From positions 1 through 31,900 of the forward strand of contig DFYU01000014.1 of assembly GCA_002383415.1 (NCBI GenBank): a stretch of DNA of 31,900 bases, in the 5' to 3' direction. The stretch is from Geobacter sp. UBA4074 (lineage in GTDB: Bacteria; Desulfobacterota; Desulfuromonadia; Geobacterales; Pseudopelobacteraceae). Position 1 is the stretch's first letter; each line of letters begins with the position of its first letter. The translations under genes and the position numbers were made by a program. Positions 14,885-22,701 of the stretch are shown in pieces. Under the pieces are notes generated by a model. It did not search any database and had not been told where the DNA came from. It saw only the letters and a program-made list of their open reading frames with translations.

Positions 14885-15725
14885 CCTCAAGCGGATCATC
14901 ATGGACACCAAGACGCTGCCGACGCTGCCCGGTGTCATTACCAAGCTGAATTCACTGTCTGAAAACGACAAGGCCTCAGTGCAGGAGATGGCGCGCATCG
15001 TTGCGTCCGATCAGGTGCTGTCGGCCCGCATCCTGCGGCTGGCCAACTCCCCCTCCTACGGTTTCTACCGTGTTTCCACCATCAGCAACGCCATGATCCT
15101 GCTGGGGGTCAATGTGGTCAAATCCCTGGCCCTGTCATCATCGATCTTCGAGATCATGGAGAAGAACAGCATCGGGCTGTGGGAACACTCATTGGGGGTG
15201 GCCACTGCCGCCAACATCACCGCCAAAAAACTGGGCATACCGGAGGTGGAGGAGATCGCCACCGCCGGCCTGCTGCACGACATCGGCAAGGTGATCATCG
15301 GTCTTAAGTGTACCGACGAGATGCTCGATATCCGCCATGCGATCGAAACCGACGAGCTGTATATTCTGGAGGCGGAGCGCCAGATTCTGGATACCGACCA
15401 CGCCGAAGTTGGTGGCTGGCTTGCCAAGAGCTGGTACCTGCCGGACAAACTGTCGGAGCCGATCTCGTTCCATCACAATCTGATCAAGTCGGATTCGCAT
15501 CGCGTCAAGGCTGCGGTGGTACACGTTGCCGATGTACTGATCAAGGCCAGTGCCTTTGGTGACAGTGGCGACCCGTACGTGCCGATGATCGATCCCTTGG
15601 CCTGGGAGGTACTCAAGCTGGATGAGAAGCTGGTGGAAGATATTGTTGCCGAGCTGGAAGACAAGCTGATCGAGGTCAAGAACTTCAGTCTGGAGATGCA
15701 GATCGCCGATGCCACCGAAGCCTAG
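14865..15725 (+). CDS. HDOD-domain signalling protein
   Basis: GTG 14865, with GGGAGAA 5-8 nt upstream, gives a 286-residue protein dominated by one HDOD domain: LPTLPGVITKLNSL, then IVASDQVLSARILRLANSPSYG, ILLGVNVVKSLALSSSIF and the HD-like LLHDIGK. HDOD proteins are non-enzymatic relatives of HD phosphohydrolases that act in chemosensory, motility and stress signalling; although an HD pair is present here, hydrolytic activity is not assured. It sits between a small accessory gene and a receiver-GGDEF gene, overlapping both (20 bp and 17 bp), which implies a single co-translated signalling unit with c-di-GMP output. Confidence 0.9.
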   Translation: MDERRSDLKRIIMDTKTLPTLPGVITKLNSLSENDKASVQEMARIVASDQVLSARILRLANSPSYGFYRVSTISNAMILLGVNVVKSLALSSSIFEIMEKNSIGLWEHSLGVATAANITAKKLGIPEVEEIATAGLLHDIGKVIIGLKCTDEMLDIRHAIETDELYILEAERQILDTDHAEVGGWLAKSWYLPDKLSEPISFHHNLIKSDSHRVKAAVVHVADVLIKASAFGDSGDPYVPMIDPLAWEVLKLDEKLVEDIVAELEDKLIEVKNFSLEMQIADATEA

Positions 15726-16629
15726 GATTGCACTGATATCAAGCGACCAGTCAGCGGTTGCGCTGCTGCAACTGCGCCTGCAGAGTAAAGGCTACCAGGT
15801 GACGGTGGTCGACAAGACCTCGGCGGCTCTGGGCGTCTTTTATTCTGACCCGCCCGACCTGATCATCGTCGACTTCTCTTCGCCTTGCACCGGCTGTCGT
15901 GATCTGCTGCTGACCCTGCGCAGCGACAGCTTTTTCAGTCCGATCCCGATCATCGGCATCTTTCCGCTCAGTTCTGAACAGGAGTCGTGGGACGACTTTC
16001 CGCTGGACGACTTTATTTCCCTGCCGATCAACTTCAATGAGCTATTCAGCCGGATCACCCTCTCGTTGACACGGCTCAAGCGTATCTTCGACAACAATCC
16101 CCTGACACGCCTGCCGGGTAATACCTCCATTCAACGGGCCATTGAGGAGTCGATGGGTTGGCCCTTGACGGTTTGCTATGTGGATATCAACCACTTCAAG
16201 CCCTACAACGACGTCTACGGCTTTTCCCATGGCGACGAGGTGATCAGGATGTTGGCGCGCATCATGTCCAACACCGTGCGCGAGACCGGCGGTGGTTTCT
16301 GTGGCCATGTGGGAGGAGACGACTTTGTCTTCATCGTGCCACGTGAGCGGGCCGAGCAGGTCTGCAAGACCGTGATCGATCACTTTGACCGGATTGTGCA
16401 GACCCTGTTTGATGAGCAGATCAAGCAGCAGGGCTACTACCTGGCCCATAACCGTAAAGGCGAGGAAGAACAGATTCCGTTGTTGGCGATATCAATCGCG
16501 ATTGTGCCGATGGATTGCGCCGACCTGACCCATGCGGCACGGGTGGCTGAGGTGGCGGCAGAACTGAAGAAGCTTGCCAAAAAGAATAGCGCCAGCAGCT
16601 ACGTGATGGACCGCCGCAAGCTGCATTAG
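15709..16629 (+). CDS. Degenerate receiver fused to a GGDEF domain
   Basis: The 306-residue protein has an N-terminal receiver-like domain (about 1-120) and a GGDEF-type domain (about 130-306). The receiver keeps a candidate phospho-Asp (D55 in LIIVDFSSP), but has only one N-terminal acid (D13 in LISSDQ), and the usual K-P is L-P (FISLPINFNEL), so normal phosphorylation switching is doubtful. The GGDEF half has VDINHFKPYNDVYGFSHGDEV and the active-site variant GGDDF; no RxxD I-site is present, unlike the cyclase at 10448-11164. It may be a weak cyclase or a nucleotide sensor. ATG 15709 overlaps the HDOD gene by 17 bp; the nearest GGAG is about 13 nt upstream, so translation probably depends on coupling. 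A strong bidirectional terminator follows. Confidence 0.88.
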   Translation: MPPKPRIALISSDQSAVALLQLRLQSKGYQVTVVDKTSAALGVFYSDPPDLIIVDFSSPCTGCRDLLLTLRSDSFFSPIPIIGIFPLSSEQESWDDFPLDDFISLPINFNELFSRITLSLTRLKRIFDNNPLTRLPGNTSIQRAIEESMGWPLTVCYVDINHFKPYNDVYGFSHGDEVIRMLARIMSNTVRETGGGFCGHVGGDDFVFIVPRERAEQVCKTVIDHFDRIVQTLFDEQIKQQGYYLAHNRKGEEEQIPLLAISIAIVPMDCADLTHAARVAEVAAELKKLAKKNSASSYVMDRRKLH

Positions 16630-16658
16630 ACTCCACAGCGACATTGGTTATGCAAAAT

Positions 16659-16695
16659 GCAAAAGGCGTCACCCGATCCGGGTGACGCCTTTTGC
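16659..16695. terminator. Bidirectional intrinsic terminator
   Basis: A perfect 17-bp stem (left arm 16659-16675, right arm 16679-16695) closes a 3-nt loop. It is flanked by A runs on the left and T runs on the right, so it should terminate both the signalling operon (plus) and the convergent cytochrome gene (minus). Confidence 0.92.
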
Positions 16696-16718
16696 GTGCT
16701 GGTGCGAACGTTATTGCG

Positions 16719-17726
16719 CTATGGTTTTTTGTGACACTTGGCGCAGCTGCTGGTGGTGGCAAAGGCGGTTTTGCCATCGTGGCAGGCACCACATGATTTG
16801 CCCTTCTCCATTTCGGCCATGGTGGTCCGCTTGCCACCGCCGTAGGGGTAGAGCTTGGTGTGGCAGTCGTTGCACTGGAAGGCAGCGGTATGGAAATCGT
16901 GGCTGAAGTAGCCTACAAGCGTACCGCGGCTGTTTTTAAAGGTCAGGTTGGCCGGCTTGTAACCGACGTGACACTTGTTGCAATCACCGCTGGCGGCGAA
17001 GGCGGTCTTGCCGTCGTGGCAGCTGCCGCAGGACTTGCCCTTTTCCATCTCGGCCATGGTGGCCTTGCGGGAACCCTGACGGTAATCAAATTTCTTGGTG
17101 TGGCAGTCGTTGCACTTGTACACCTGGCTGTGGAAGTCGTGGCTGAACACGGCATCGTTAACCGGTTTTGATTTGTATTTGAGGGTTTTGGTCTGCAGTC
17201 CGCGGTGGCAGGAACCACAGTTGGCGGCCACGGTGAAGGCCATTTTACCGTTATGGCAGGAACCGCAGGATTTGCCCTTTTCCATGGCCGCCATGGTGAC
17301 GCCGCGGCGTTGGGGGCCAGCATTGTGACAACTCTTGCAGCCAAAGCCCTTGGCGTTGACGTGGGAGTCGTGGCTGAAGGTGGCGTCTCCGGCCGAGATC
17401 TTGTAGACGCTGGCGCTGGGAACGGCACGGTGGCAACGCAGACAGTCTTTCTCTGTTGCGACGCTGAAGGCCTTCTTGCCGTTGTGGCAGGCACCGCAGG
17501 ATTTACCCTTCTCCATCTCGGCCATGGTGTAGCTGCGGTGTTTGGACAGGTCAAAGATGGCGCTGTGGCAGGTCTTGCAATCCCTGTTCTTGGCCAGGTG
17601 GCTGTCGTGGCTGAAGGTGACAGACGGCGCATTGCCAAAGCTGTACTTGACATCTTTGGCCTGCACAGTGGCGGTCGTCAGCATGACCAGAGCTGCAACA
17701 ACGAAGGTAATAATCCGGCCGTTCAT
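16719..17726 (-). CDS. Secreted dodecahaem c-type cytochrome of four c7-like modules
   Basis: The 335-residue product has a Sec signal peptide (residues 1-23, cleavage after VQA) and exactly 12 CxxCH haem-binding motifs: Cys pairs starting at 50, 77, 95, 130, 154, 170, 205, 233, 249, 285, 312 and 328. They form four repeats of about 78 residues, each with a FSHDxH histidine element, a first CxxCH, the highly conserved MEKGKSCG(A/S)CH with a following A/F-rich turn, and a third CxxCH. This is the triheme cytochrome c7-like module, polymerised as in the 12-haem c7-type cytochromes of Geobacter. A periplasmic electron-storage or wire role toward metal or other extracellular acceptors is the known family theme. 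ATG 17726 has AGGGGG 6-7 nt upstream; upstream in-frame starts to 17828 would span the promoter. Confidence 0.95.
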   Translation of the reverse strand: MNGRIITFVVAALVMLTTATVQAKDVKYSFGNAPSVTFSHDSHLAKNRDCKTCHSAIFDLSKHRSYTMAEMEKGKSCGACHNGKKAFSVATEKDCLRCHRAVPSASVYKISAGDATFSHDSHVNAKGFGCKSCHNAGPQRRGVTMAAMEKGKSCGSCHNGKMAFTVAANCGSCHRGLQTKTLKYKSKPVNDAVFSHDFHSQVYKCNDCHTKKFDYRQGSRKATMAEMEKGKSCGSCHDGKTAFAASGDCNKCHVGYKPANLTFKNSRGTLVGYFSHDFHTAAFQCNDCHTKLYPYGGGKRTTMAEMEKGKSCGACHDGKTAFATTSSCAKCHKKP

Positions 17727-17771
17727 CGAAATCCCCCTTAAAACTGGATGATATGGCTTTTGAATCGGGAT

Positions 17772-17800
17772 ACTGTAAGGGTGATGGCCTCGGTTGTCAA
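17772..17800 (-). promoter_or_regulatory. Sigma70-type promoter of the dodecahaem cytochrome gene
   Basis: On the minus strand, a perfect TTGACA (17800-17795), 17 bp and TACAGT (17777-17772) are found. The transcription start would be near 17765, about 39 nt before the ATG at 17726. Confidence 0.65.
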
Positions 17801-17805
17801 TTGAT

Positions 17806-17826
17806 AATTGTATACAATTGGTATAC
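17806..17826. promoter_or_regulatory. Operator-like paired GTATAC sites upstream of the cytochrome promoter
   Basis: A perfect 14-bp palindrome AATTGTATACAATT (17806-17819) is followed by a second GTATAC (17821-17826) with centres 11 bp apart, one helical turn. Relative to the predicted cytochrome start the sites are centred near -47 and -58, a position typical of activator binding. TTGTATACAA-like sequences are common operators of GntR-family regulators; the regulator here is unknown. Confidence 0.5.
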
Positions 17827-17862
17827 ACCCTTGCGTCAGCCCGGCAGGGTGGATTGAATCGG

Positions 17863-17891
17863 TTGCGAGGGGGGTACAGCTGTGATATAGA
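17863..17891 (+). promoter_or_regulatory. Promoter of the nadC-mgtC gene run
   Basis: TTGCGA (17863-17868) and TATAGA (17886-17891) are separated by 17 bp; transcription would start near 17898, about 27 nt before the nadC ATG, with the AAGGAAGG ribosome-binding site inside the leader. Confidence 0.5.
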
Positions 17892-17924
17892 GGTGCCACT
17901 CTCCTAGAAGGAAGGCGCTTTTTG

Positions 17925-18755
17925 ATGCTTACCCTTGACCTTGATGACCTGATCCGCCACGCCCTCAAGGAAGATATCCATACCGGCGACCTGACCACCC
18001 AGGCCTGTGTGCCCGATCGGCGGCCTGCCACTGCCCGGCTGGTGGCCAAGGAGCCGTTTGTGCTTGCAGGACTGCAGGTTGCGGAGCGGGTTTTCACTCT
18101 GCTTGATCCTGCTGTCAGCTTTGATGCCTTGACGACTGACGGTGCACGGCTGCAAGCAGGTGCTGTTGTCGCCCGTATCAGCGGTGACGCCGCTTCTCTG
18201 CTGCAGGCTGAGCGGGTGGCCCTTAACCTGCTGCAACGGATGTGCGGTATCGCCACGCTGACCTCATGTTACGTCGCTGCAGTATCCGGCACCCGTGCCC
18301 GCATTGTGGATACGCGTAAGACCACCCCCGGTCTGCGCATGCTGGAAAAATACGCCGTCCGTGTGGGGGGGGGCATCAATCACCGCACCGGCCTGTACGA
18401 CGGGATCCTGATCAAGGAAAATCATATAGTCGCCGCTGGCGGTATCAGCGCGGCGGTCAATCGCGCACGATCCTACATTCCCCATACGCTCAAGATCGAG
18501 GTAGAGACCGAGTCGGTGGCGCAGGTGCAGGAAGCGCTTGCCGCCGGTGCCGATATCATCATGCTGGACAACATGGACTGCACCACCATGCGTGACTGTG
18601 TGATGATGATCAATGGCAGGGCACTGGTGGAGGCCTCCGGTGGTGTCAATCTCGAGACGGTGCGGGCCATTGCCGAAACCGGTGTGGATATTATCTCAGT
18701 GGGTGCCCTGACGCACTCTCCCAAGGCAGCGGATATCTCGATGCTGCTGGATTAG
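17925..18755 (+). CDS. nadC: Nicotinate-nucleotide pyrophosphorylase (carboxylating)
   Basis: The 276-residue cytosolic enzyme transfers phosphoribose from PRPP to quinolinate, releasing CO2 and forming nicotinate mononucleotide in de novo NAD synthesis. The family signature is complete: ALKEDIHTGDLTT near the N-terminus, LNLLQRMCGIATLT, IVDTRKTTPGLRMLEKYAV, GGGINHRTGLYDGILIKENH, the barrel elements KIEVETESVAQVQEAL and IIMLDNMD, and VEASGGVNLETV and ISVGALTHS at the C-terminus. ATG 17925 has AAGGAAGG 9 nt upstream; an in-frame TTG lies one codon earlier. It is the first gene of a run of eight, 8 bp upstream of birA, so the operon opens with three cofactor genes. Confidence 0.97.
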   Translation: MLTLDLDDLIRHALKEDIHTGDLTTQACVPDRRPATARLVAKEPFVLAGLQVAERVFTLLDPAVSFDALTTDGARLQAGAVVARISGDAASLLQAERVALNLLQRMCGIATLTSCYVAAVSGTRARIVDTRKTTPGLRMLEKYAVRVGGGINHRTGLYDGILIKENHIVAAGGISAAVNRARSYIPHTLKIEVETESVAQVQEALAAGADIIMLDNMDCTTMRDCVMMINGRALVEASGGVNLETVRAIAETGVDIISVGALTHSPKAADISMLLD

Positions 18756-18763
18756 CGGGGTTT

Positions 18764-19747
18764 ATGGCGTCTCGGCTTGCACAGAGCGATTTGTTGCGTC
18801 TTTTGGAACAGGCCGCTGGCTTCGTTTCCGGTGAGCAGCTCTCCCGCACTCTGGGGGTTTCACGGACGGCGGTCTGGAAACGGATTGCCGTCTTGAGGGA
18901 CGCCGGCTACGGTATAGAGGCGCTGCCCTCCCAGGGCTACCGTCTGGTGACCCGGCCCGATCTGCTGAGTGCTGATCAGCTGGCAGTCGGGTTGTCATCG
19001 ACCTGCCTGATCGGACAGCGGCTTGTCTGCCTGGATGAGGTTGGCTCCACCAACCTCGAGGCGTTTCGTCTGGCTGAAGCCGGTGCTGTCGAAGGGACGA
19101 CGGTGCTGGCTGAACGGCAAACCGCCGGCAAGGGCCGTCTGGGGCGCCAGTGGGTCTCGCCGGGCGGGGTCAACCTGTATCTGTCGGTGGTGTTGCGACC
19201 AGAACTGCCTCCCTATGAGGCGCCGCAGCTGACCTTCCTTTCGGCCGTTGCCGTGGCGCGCACCATTGAAGAGTTGACCAGTCTGCAACCCGCCATCAAG
19301 TGGCCTAACGATCTTTTGCTGGATAACCGCAAGGTGGCGGGTCTGCTGAATGAGATGAGCGCTGAGACCGACCGGGTCGCTTTTGTTATCCTGGGGATTG
19401 GCGTCAACCTGAACATGACTACCGACCAGTTCCCTGATGATCTGCGAACCCCTGCCACGTCGCTGGCTGTGGCGTCCGGGCGTCCGGTATCACGTGTGAC
19501 GTTTGCGGCGCGGTTGTTGTCGAACCTGGATCAGGAGTATGCGCGCTTTTGTGCCTCGGGGTTCGGTCCGGTGCGCGACGAGTGGGCCCGGCGTTGCAAC
19601 GCCTTTGGCCGTCAGGTGGCGGTAACGGTCGGCAACCAGACGCTGCAGGGTCCCTTTGCCGGTATTGATCATGATGGCGCACTGCTACTTCGTCTGCCGG
19701 ATGGTAGGTTGGAGCGGATCATGAGTGGTGATGTGAGCGTGGTTTAA
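18764..19747 (+). CDS. birA: Bifunctional biotin-protein ligase and biotin repressor
   Basis: This 327-residue protein has an N-terminal winged helix-turn-helix (residues 5-62: GEQLSRTLGVSRTAVWKRI and GYGIEALPSQGYRL), followed by a biotin-protein ligase catalytic domain and a small C-terminal domain. The ligase signatures are GSTNLEAFRLAE, the adenylate-binding loop TAGKGRLGRQW (a variant of GRGRxGRxW), IKWPNDLLL and KVAGLLNE. It activates biotin as biotinyl-AMP and attaches it to the lysine of carboxylase carrier proteins; the HTH implies it also represses biotin genes. No biotin-operon-like operator was found in this window. Start ATG 18764 is 8 bp after nadC with only a weak GCGGGG upstream, so it may rely on coupling. 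Confidence 0.96.
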   Translation: MASRLAQSDLLRLLEQAAGFVSGEQLSRTLGVSRTAVWKRIAVLRDAGYGIEALPSQGYRLVTRPDLLSADQLAVGLSSTCLIGQRLVCLDEVGSTNLEAFRLAEAGAVEGTTVLAERQTAGKGRLGRQWVSPGGVNLYLSVVLRPELPPYEAPQLTFLSAVAVARTIEELTSLQPAIKWPNDLLLDNRKVAGLLNEMSAETDRVAFVILGIGVNLNMTTDQFPDDLRTPATSLAVASGRPVSRVTFAARLLSNLDQEYARFCASGFGPVRDEWARRCNAFGRQVAVTVGNQTLQGPFAGIDHDGALLLRLPDGRLERIMSGDVSVV

Positions 19748-19768
19748 TGCAGGGAAGGAGAAACGCGA

Positions 19769-20533
19769 TTGCTCCTGGTTATTGATGTCGGCAACAGTAA
19801 TATCGTACTGGGTATTTATGACGGCCAACAGCTGCTCAGGCACTGGCGCGTCTCCACTGACAAGGCCCGCACCTCCGATGAGTACGGTATCCTGTTTCAC
19901 GACCTGTTTTCCCTGGCTGGCATCAGCTTCAGCCAGATCAAGGCCATCATCATCTCTTCGGTGGTGCCACCCCTGACCGGTGTTCTGGAAACCCTCTGCC
20001 GCGACTTCTTTTCCCTCACGCCGTATGTGGTCGGGCCCGGTATCAAGACCGGCATGCAGATCCAGTACGATAACCCCCGCGAGGTGGGGGCCGATCGGAT
20101 CGTTAACGCCGTGGCCGGTTATGAGCAGTACCGTTGTGCCCTGATCATCGTTGATTTCGGCACGGCCACGACCTTTGACTACGTCAATGCTCATGGCGAG
20201 TACTGCGGCGGTGCCATCGCCCCTGGCCTGGCGATTTCCCTGGAGGCACTGTTCCAGCGGGCCAGCAAGCTGCCCCGGGTGGATATCTGTCGTCCACCCC
20301 AGGCCATTGCCAAGAACACCGTTAATTCGATGCAGGCCGGTATCTTTTACGGCTACGTGGGGTTGGTGGATGGCATTGTGGAACGGATCAAGGCAGAAAG
20401 CCGTGACCAACCCAAGGTGATCGCCACCGGAGGACTAGCGTCGCTGATCGCCGTCGAATCGAAAAGTATTGAAGCAGTTGATGAATTTTTGACCCTGGAG
20501 GGCTTGAGGATCCTGTACGAACGTAACCGGTAA
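19769..20533 (+). CDS. coaX: Type III pantothenate kinase
   Basis: The 254-residue enzyme phosphorylates pantothenate in the first step of CoA synthesis. A TTG start at 19769 with AAGGAG 8 nt upstream gives the expected N-terminus MLLVIDVGNSNIVLGIYDG, where DVGNSN is the phosphate-binding motif. Other CoaX elements are ISSVVPPLT, the substrate-binding region DNPREVGADRIVNAVAG, the catalytic region VDFGTATTFDYV with GGAIAPGL, and the final VIATGGLASLIAVES. Type III kinases need a monovalent cation and are not feedback-inhibited by CoA (family knowledge). It lies 21 bp after birA and 49 bp before fusA2. Confidence 0.96.
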   Translation: MLLVIDVGNSNIVLGIYDGQQLLRHWRVSTDKARTSDEYGILFHDLFSLAGISFSQIKAIIISSVVPPLTGVLETLCRDFFSLTPYVVGPGIKTGMQIQYDNPREVGADRIVNAVAGYEQYRCALIIVDFGTATTFDYVNAHGEYCGGAIAPGLAISLEALFQRASKLPRVDICRPPQAIAKNTVNSMQAGIFYGYVGLVDGIVERIKAESRDQPKVIATGGLASLIAVESKSIEAVDEFLTLEGLRILYERNR

Positions 20534-20582
20534 ATCCTGGCAGTTGTCCATACACCTACTAACGAGGATAAGGAGGCAGCGC

Positions 20583-22667
20583 ATGGGGACGTATCCAACC
20601 GAGAAGATCCGTAACCTGGGAGTTGTGGCACACGGTGGGGCCGGCAAGACCTCGCTGGCCGAGGCGATCCTGTTCAACACCGGCATGATCGATCGCCTGG
20701 GCCGGGTGGACGACGGTACCACCGCCATGGATTATGAGCCAGAAGAGATCAAGCGTAAGATCTCGATCTCGTCGGCCTTTGATCACTGCGAGTGGGACGG
20801 GCATTCGATCCATTTTGTGGATACCCCCGGTTATGGCGATTTCATCGGTGATACCCGTGCCTGTATGCGGGCCTTGGACTGCGCAGTGGTGATCCTTTCC
20901 GCCATCTCCGGCGTCAAGGTCCAGACCGAGGAGGTCTGGGAGTGGGCCAATGAGTTCGAGATCCCCCGTATCGCCTTTGTCAACAAGATGGACAAAGAGC
21001 GGGCCAATTTCCTGCGGGCCATCGACGATATGGAGAAAAGCCTGAAGGCACGCGGTGTTGCGATCCAGATGCCGATCGGTGCTGAAGAGGCCTTTGAAGG
21101 GGTGGTGGACCTGATTCGGATGAAGGCCTGCAAATATGCCAAGGATGGTTCCGGGACGTGCGAGGAGATTGCCATCCCGGCTGACTACCTGGAAGAGGCC
21201 CAACGGTTGCGGGAGCATATGGTTGAGATCGTGGCCGAGGCCTACGATGCCCTGACCGAGAAATATCTGGAGGCCGGCGAGTTGACCGAAGAGGAGATCC
21301 TTGACGGTCTGCGGGTCGGTACCATGCGCAATACCTTCACCCCGGTGTTGTGTGGTTCTGCTACCCTGAATGTGGGCGTCAAGCAGCTGCTGCGGGCGGT
21401 CTGCGACTTCCTGCCATCGCCGCTTGACCGTACCAAGGCGGTGGGCAGCAACCCCAAAAACAATGAGCTGATCGAGCGGGGACCGGACGAGAAGGAACCG
21501 TTCTCGGCACTGGTCTTCAAGACCACCTCCGACCCTTATACCGGCAAAATTACCGTCTTCAGGATCTACTCCGGCACTTTGAACTCTGATTCCACTATCT
21601 TTAACTCCACCAAGGGGGTTGAGGAGCGGATCGGCCAGATCTATGAACTGGAAGGCAAGAAACAGAAGCCGGTCAAGCAGGCCTTTGCCGGCGATATCGT
21701 GGCGGTTGCCAAGCTGAAGGAGACCGTCACCGGCGATACCCTGTGCGATCCCACTAATCCGATCGTGTATGAACCGGCCAAGCAGCTGCTGCCGGTGATT
21801 TCCTACGCCATTGAACCCAAGACCAAGGCCGACGAGGACAAGATTCACAATGCGCTGCACCGGATGATCGAGGAGGAGCCGACCCTGGAGTCGCACCGCG
21901 ATCCCCAGACCAAGGAGTTCATCATCTCCGGCCTGGGTCAGGTACACCTGGACGTGATCGTGGAAAAGATGAAGCGCAAGTTCAACGTGGAGGTGCTGCT
22001 GAAGACCCCCAAGGTGCCTTACTTTGAGACCATTCGCGGCACTGCCAAGGTGCAGGGGAAATACAAGAAACAATCCGGTGGCAAGGGACAGTATGGTGAC
22101 TGCTGGATTGAACTCTCTCCCACCGGTCGCGGTGAAGGCTATGTCTTTGATGACAAGATTGTTGGCGGGGTGATCCCACGTCAATACATCCCGGCGGTGG
22201 ACAAGGGCATACAGGAAGCTGCAGCCGACGGATTCCTGGCCGGTTATCCGGTGGTGGATTTCAGGGTTGCACTGTATGATGGTTCATTCCATACGGTGGA
22301 TTCGTCGGAAATGGCCTTCAAGGTGGCTGGTTCCATGGCCTTCAAAAAGGCCATGGAACAGTGCAAACCGGTACTGCTAGAGCCGATCGTCAACCTGTCC
22401 GTTACCGTGCCGGACGAGAATATGGGCGACGTGATCGGCGACCTGAACTCGCGCCGTGGCAAGGTGGTGGGGGTGGAGCCCAAGGCAAATTCCCAGATGA
22501 TCAAGGCGGTGGTGCCGATGTCCGAAGTGCTGGCTTACTCCAATGACCTCAAGTCGATGACCAGTGACCGCGGTCTGTTCAGCACTGAATTTTCACACTA
22601 CGAAGAGGTACCCACCCATCTGGCGCAGAAGGTAATCGCTGAAGCGGCTGCAGCAAAAAAAGAGTGA
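20583..22667 (+). CDS. fusA2: Elongation-factor-G-like GTPase, FusA2 type
   Basis: The 694-residue protein has the full EF-G domain order I-V. ATG 20583 has AAGGAGG 6 nt upstream. G1 is HGGAGKTSL (K22), G4 is NKMD (133-136), and C-terminal EF-G motifs such as IPAVDKGIQEA and NSRRGKVVG are present. It differs from canonical EF-G at catalytic places: the switch I RGITI is replaced by KRKISI (57-61) and DTPGH by DTPGY (Tyr83 in place of the histidine that activates the attacking water). These are typical of the FusA2/EF-G2 subfamily, for which weak or no ribosome-stimulated GTPase is reported in some species. It is therefore probably a paralogue with a specialised role, not the main translocase, which is expected in the str operon elsewhere. 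It sits in mid-operon after coaX. Confidence 0.92.
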   Translation: MGTYPTEKIRNLGVVAHGGAGKTSLAEAILFNTGMIDRLGRVDDGTTAMDYEPEEIKRKISISSAFDHCEWDGHSIHFVDTPGYGDFIGDTRACMRALDCAVVILSAISGVKVQTEEVWEWANEFEIPRIAFVNKMDKERANFLRAIDDMEKSLKARGVAIQMPIGAEEAFEGVVDLIRMKACKYAKDGSGTCEEIAIPADYLEEAQRLREHMVEIVAEAYDALTEKYLEAGELTEEEILDGLRVGTMRNTFTPVLCGSATLNVGVKQLLRAVCDFLPSPLDRTKAVGSNPKNNELIERGPDEKEPFSALVFKTTSDPYTGKITVFRIYSGTLNSDSTIFNSTKGVEERIGQIYELEGKKQKPVKQAFAGDIVAVAKLKETVTGDTLCDPTNPIVYEPAKQLLPVISYAIEPKTKADEDKIHNALHRMIEEEPTLESHRDPQTKEFIISGLGQVHLDVIVEKMKRKFNVEVLLKTPKVPYFETIRGTAKVQGKYKKQSGGKGQYGDCWIELSPTGRGEGYVFDDKIVGGVIPRQYIPAVDKGIQEAAADGFLAGYPVVDFRVALYDGSFHTVDSSEMAFKVAGSMAFKKAMEQCKPVLLEPIVNLSVTVPDENMGDVIGDLNSRRGKVVGVEPKANSQMIKAVVPMSEVLAYSNDLKSMTSDRGLFSTEFSHYEEVPTHLAQKVIAEAAAAKKE

Positions 22668-22701
22668 TGCATGTAACTGCTTATTAACGTGGAGGTAAGG
22701 T

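Noticed and set aside
16719..17726. Repeated DNA segments within the cytochrome gene as a mobile repeat or CRISPR-like array
   Set aside because: They are in-frame protein repeats (MEKGKSCG(A/S)CH modules) diverged at third codon positions, not an array of identical repeats with unique spacers.
20559..22184. 541-codon open frame on the minus strand opposite fusA2
   Set aside because: Same reason: high-GC codon bias of an essential-type gene opens the opposite strand. No start signals or motifs.
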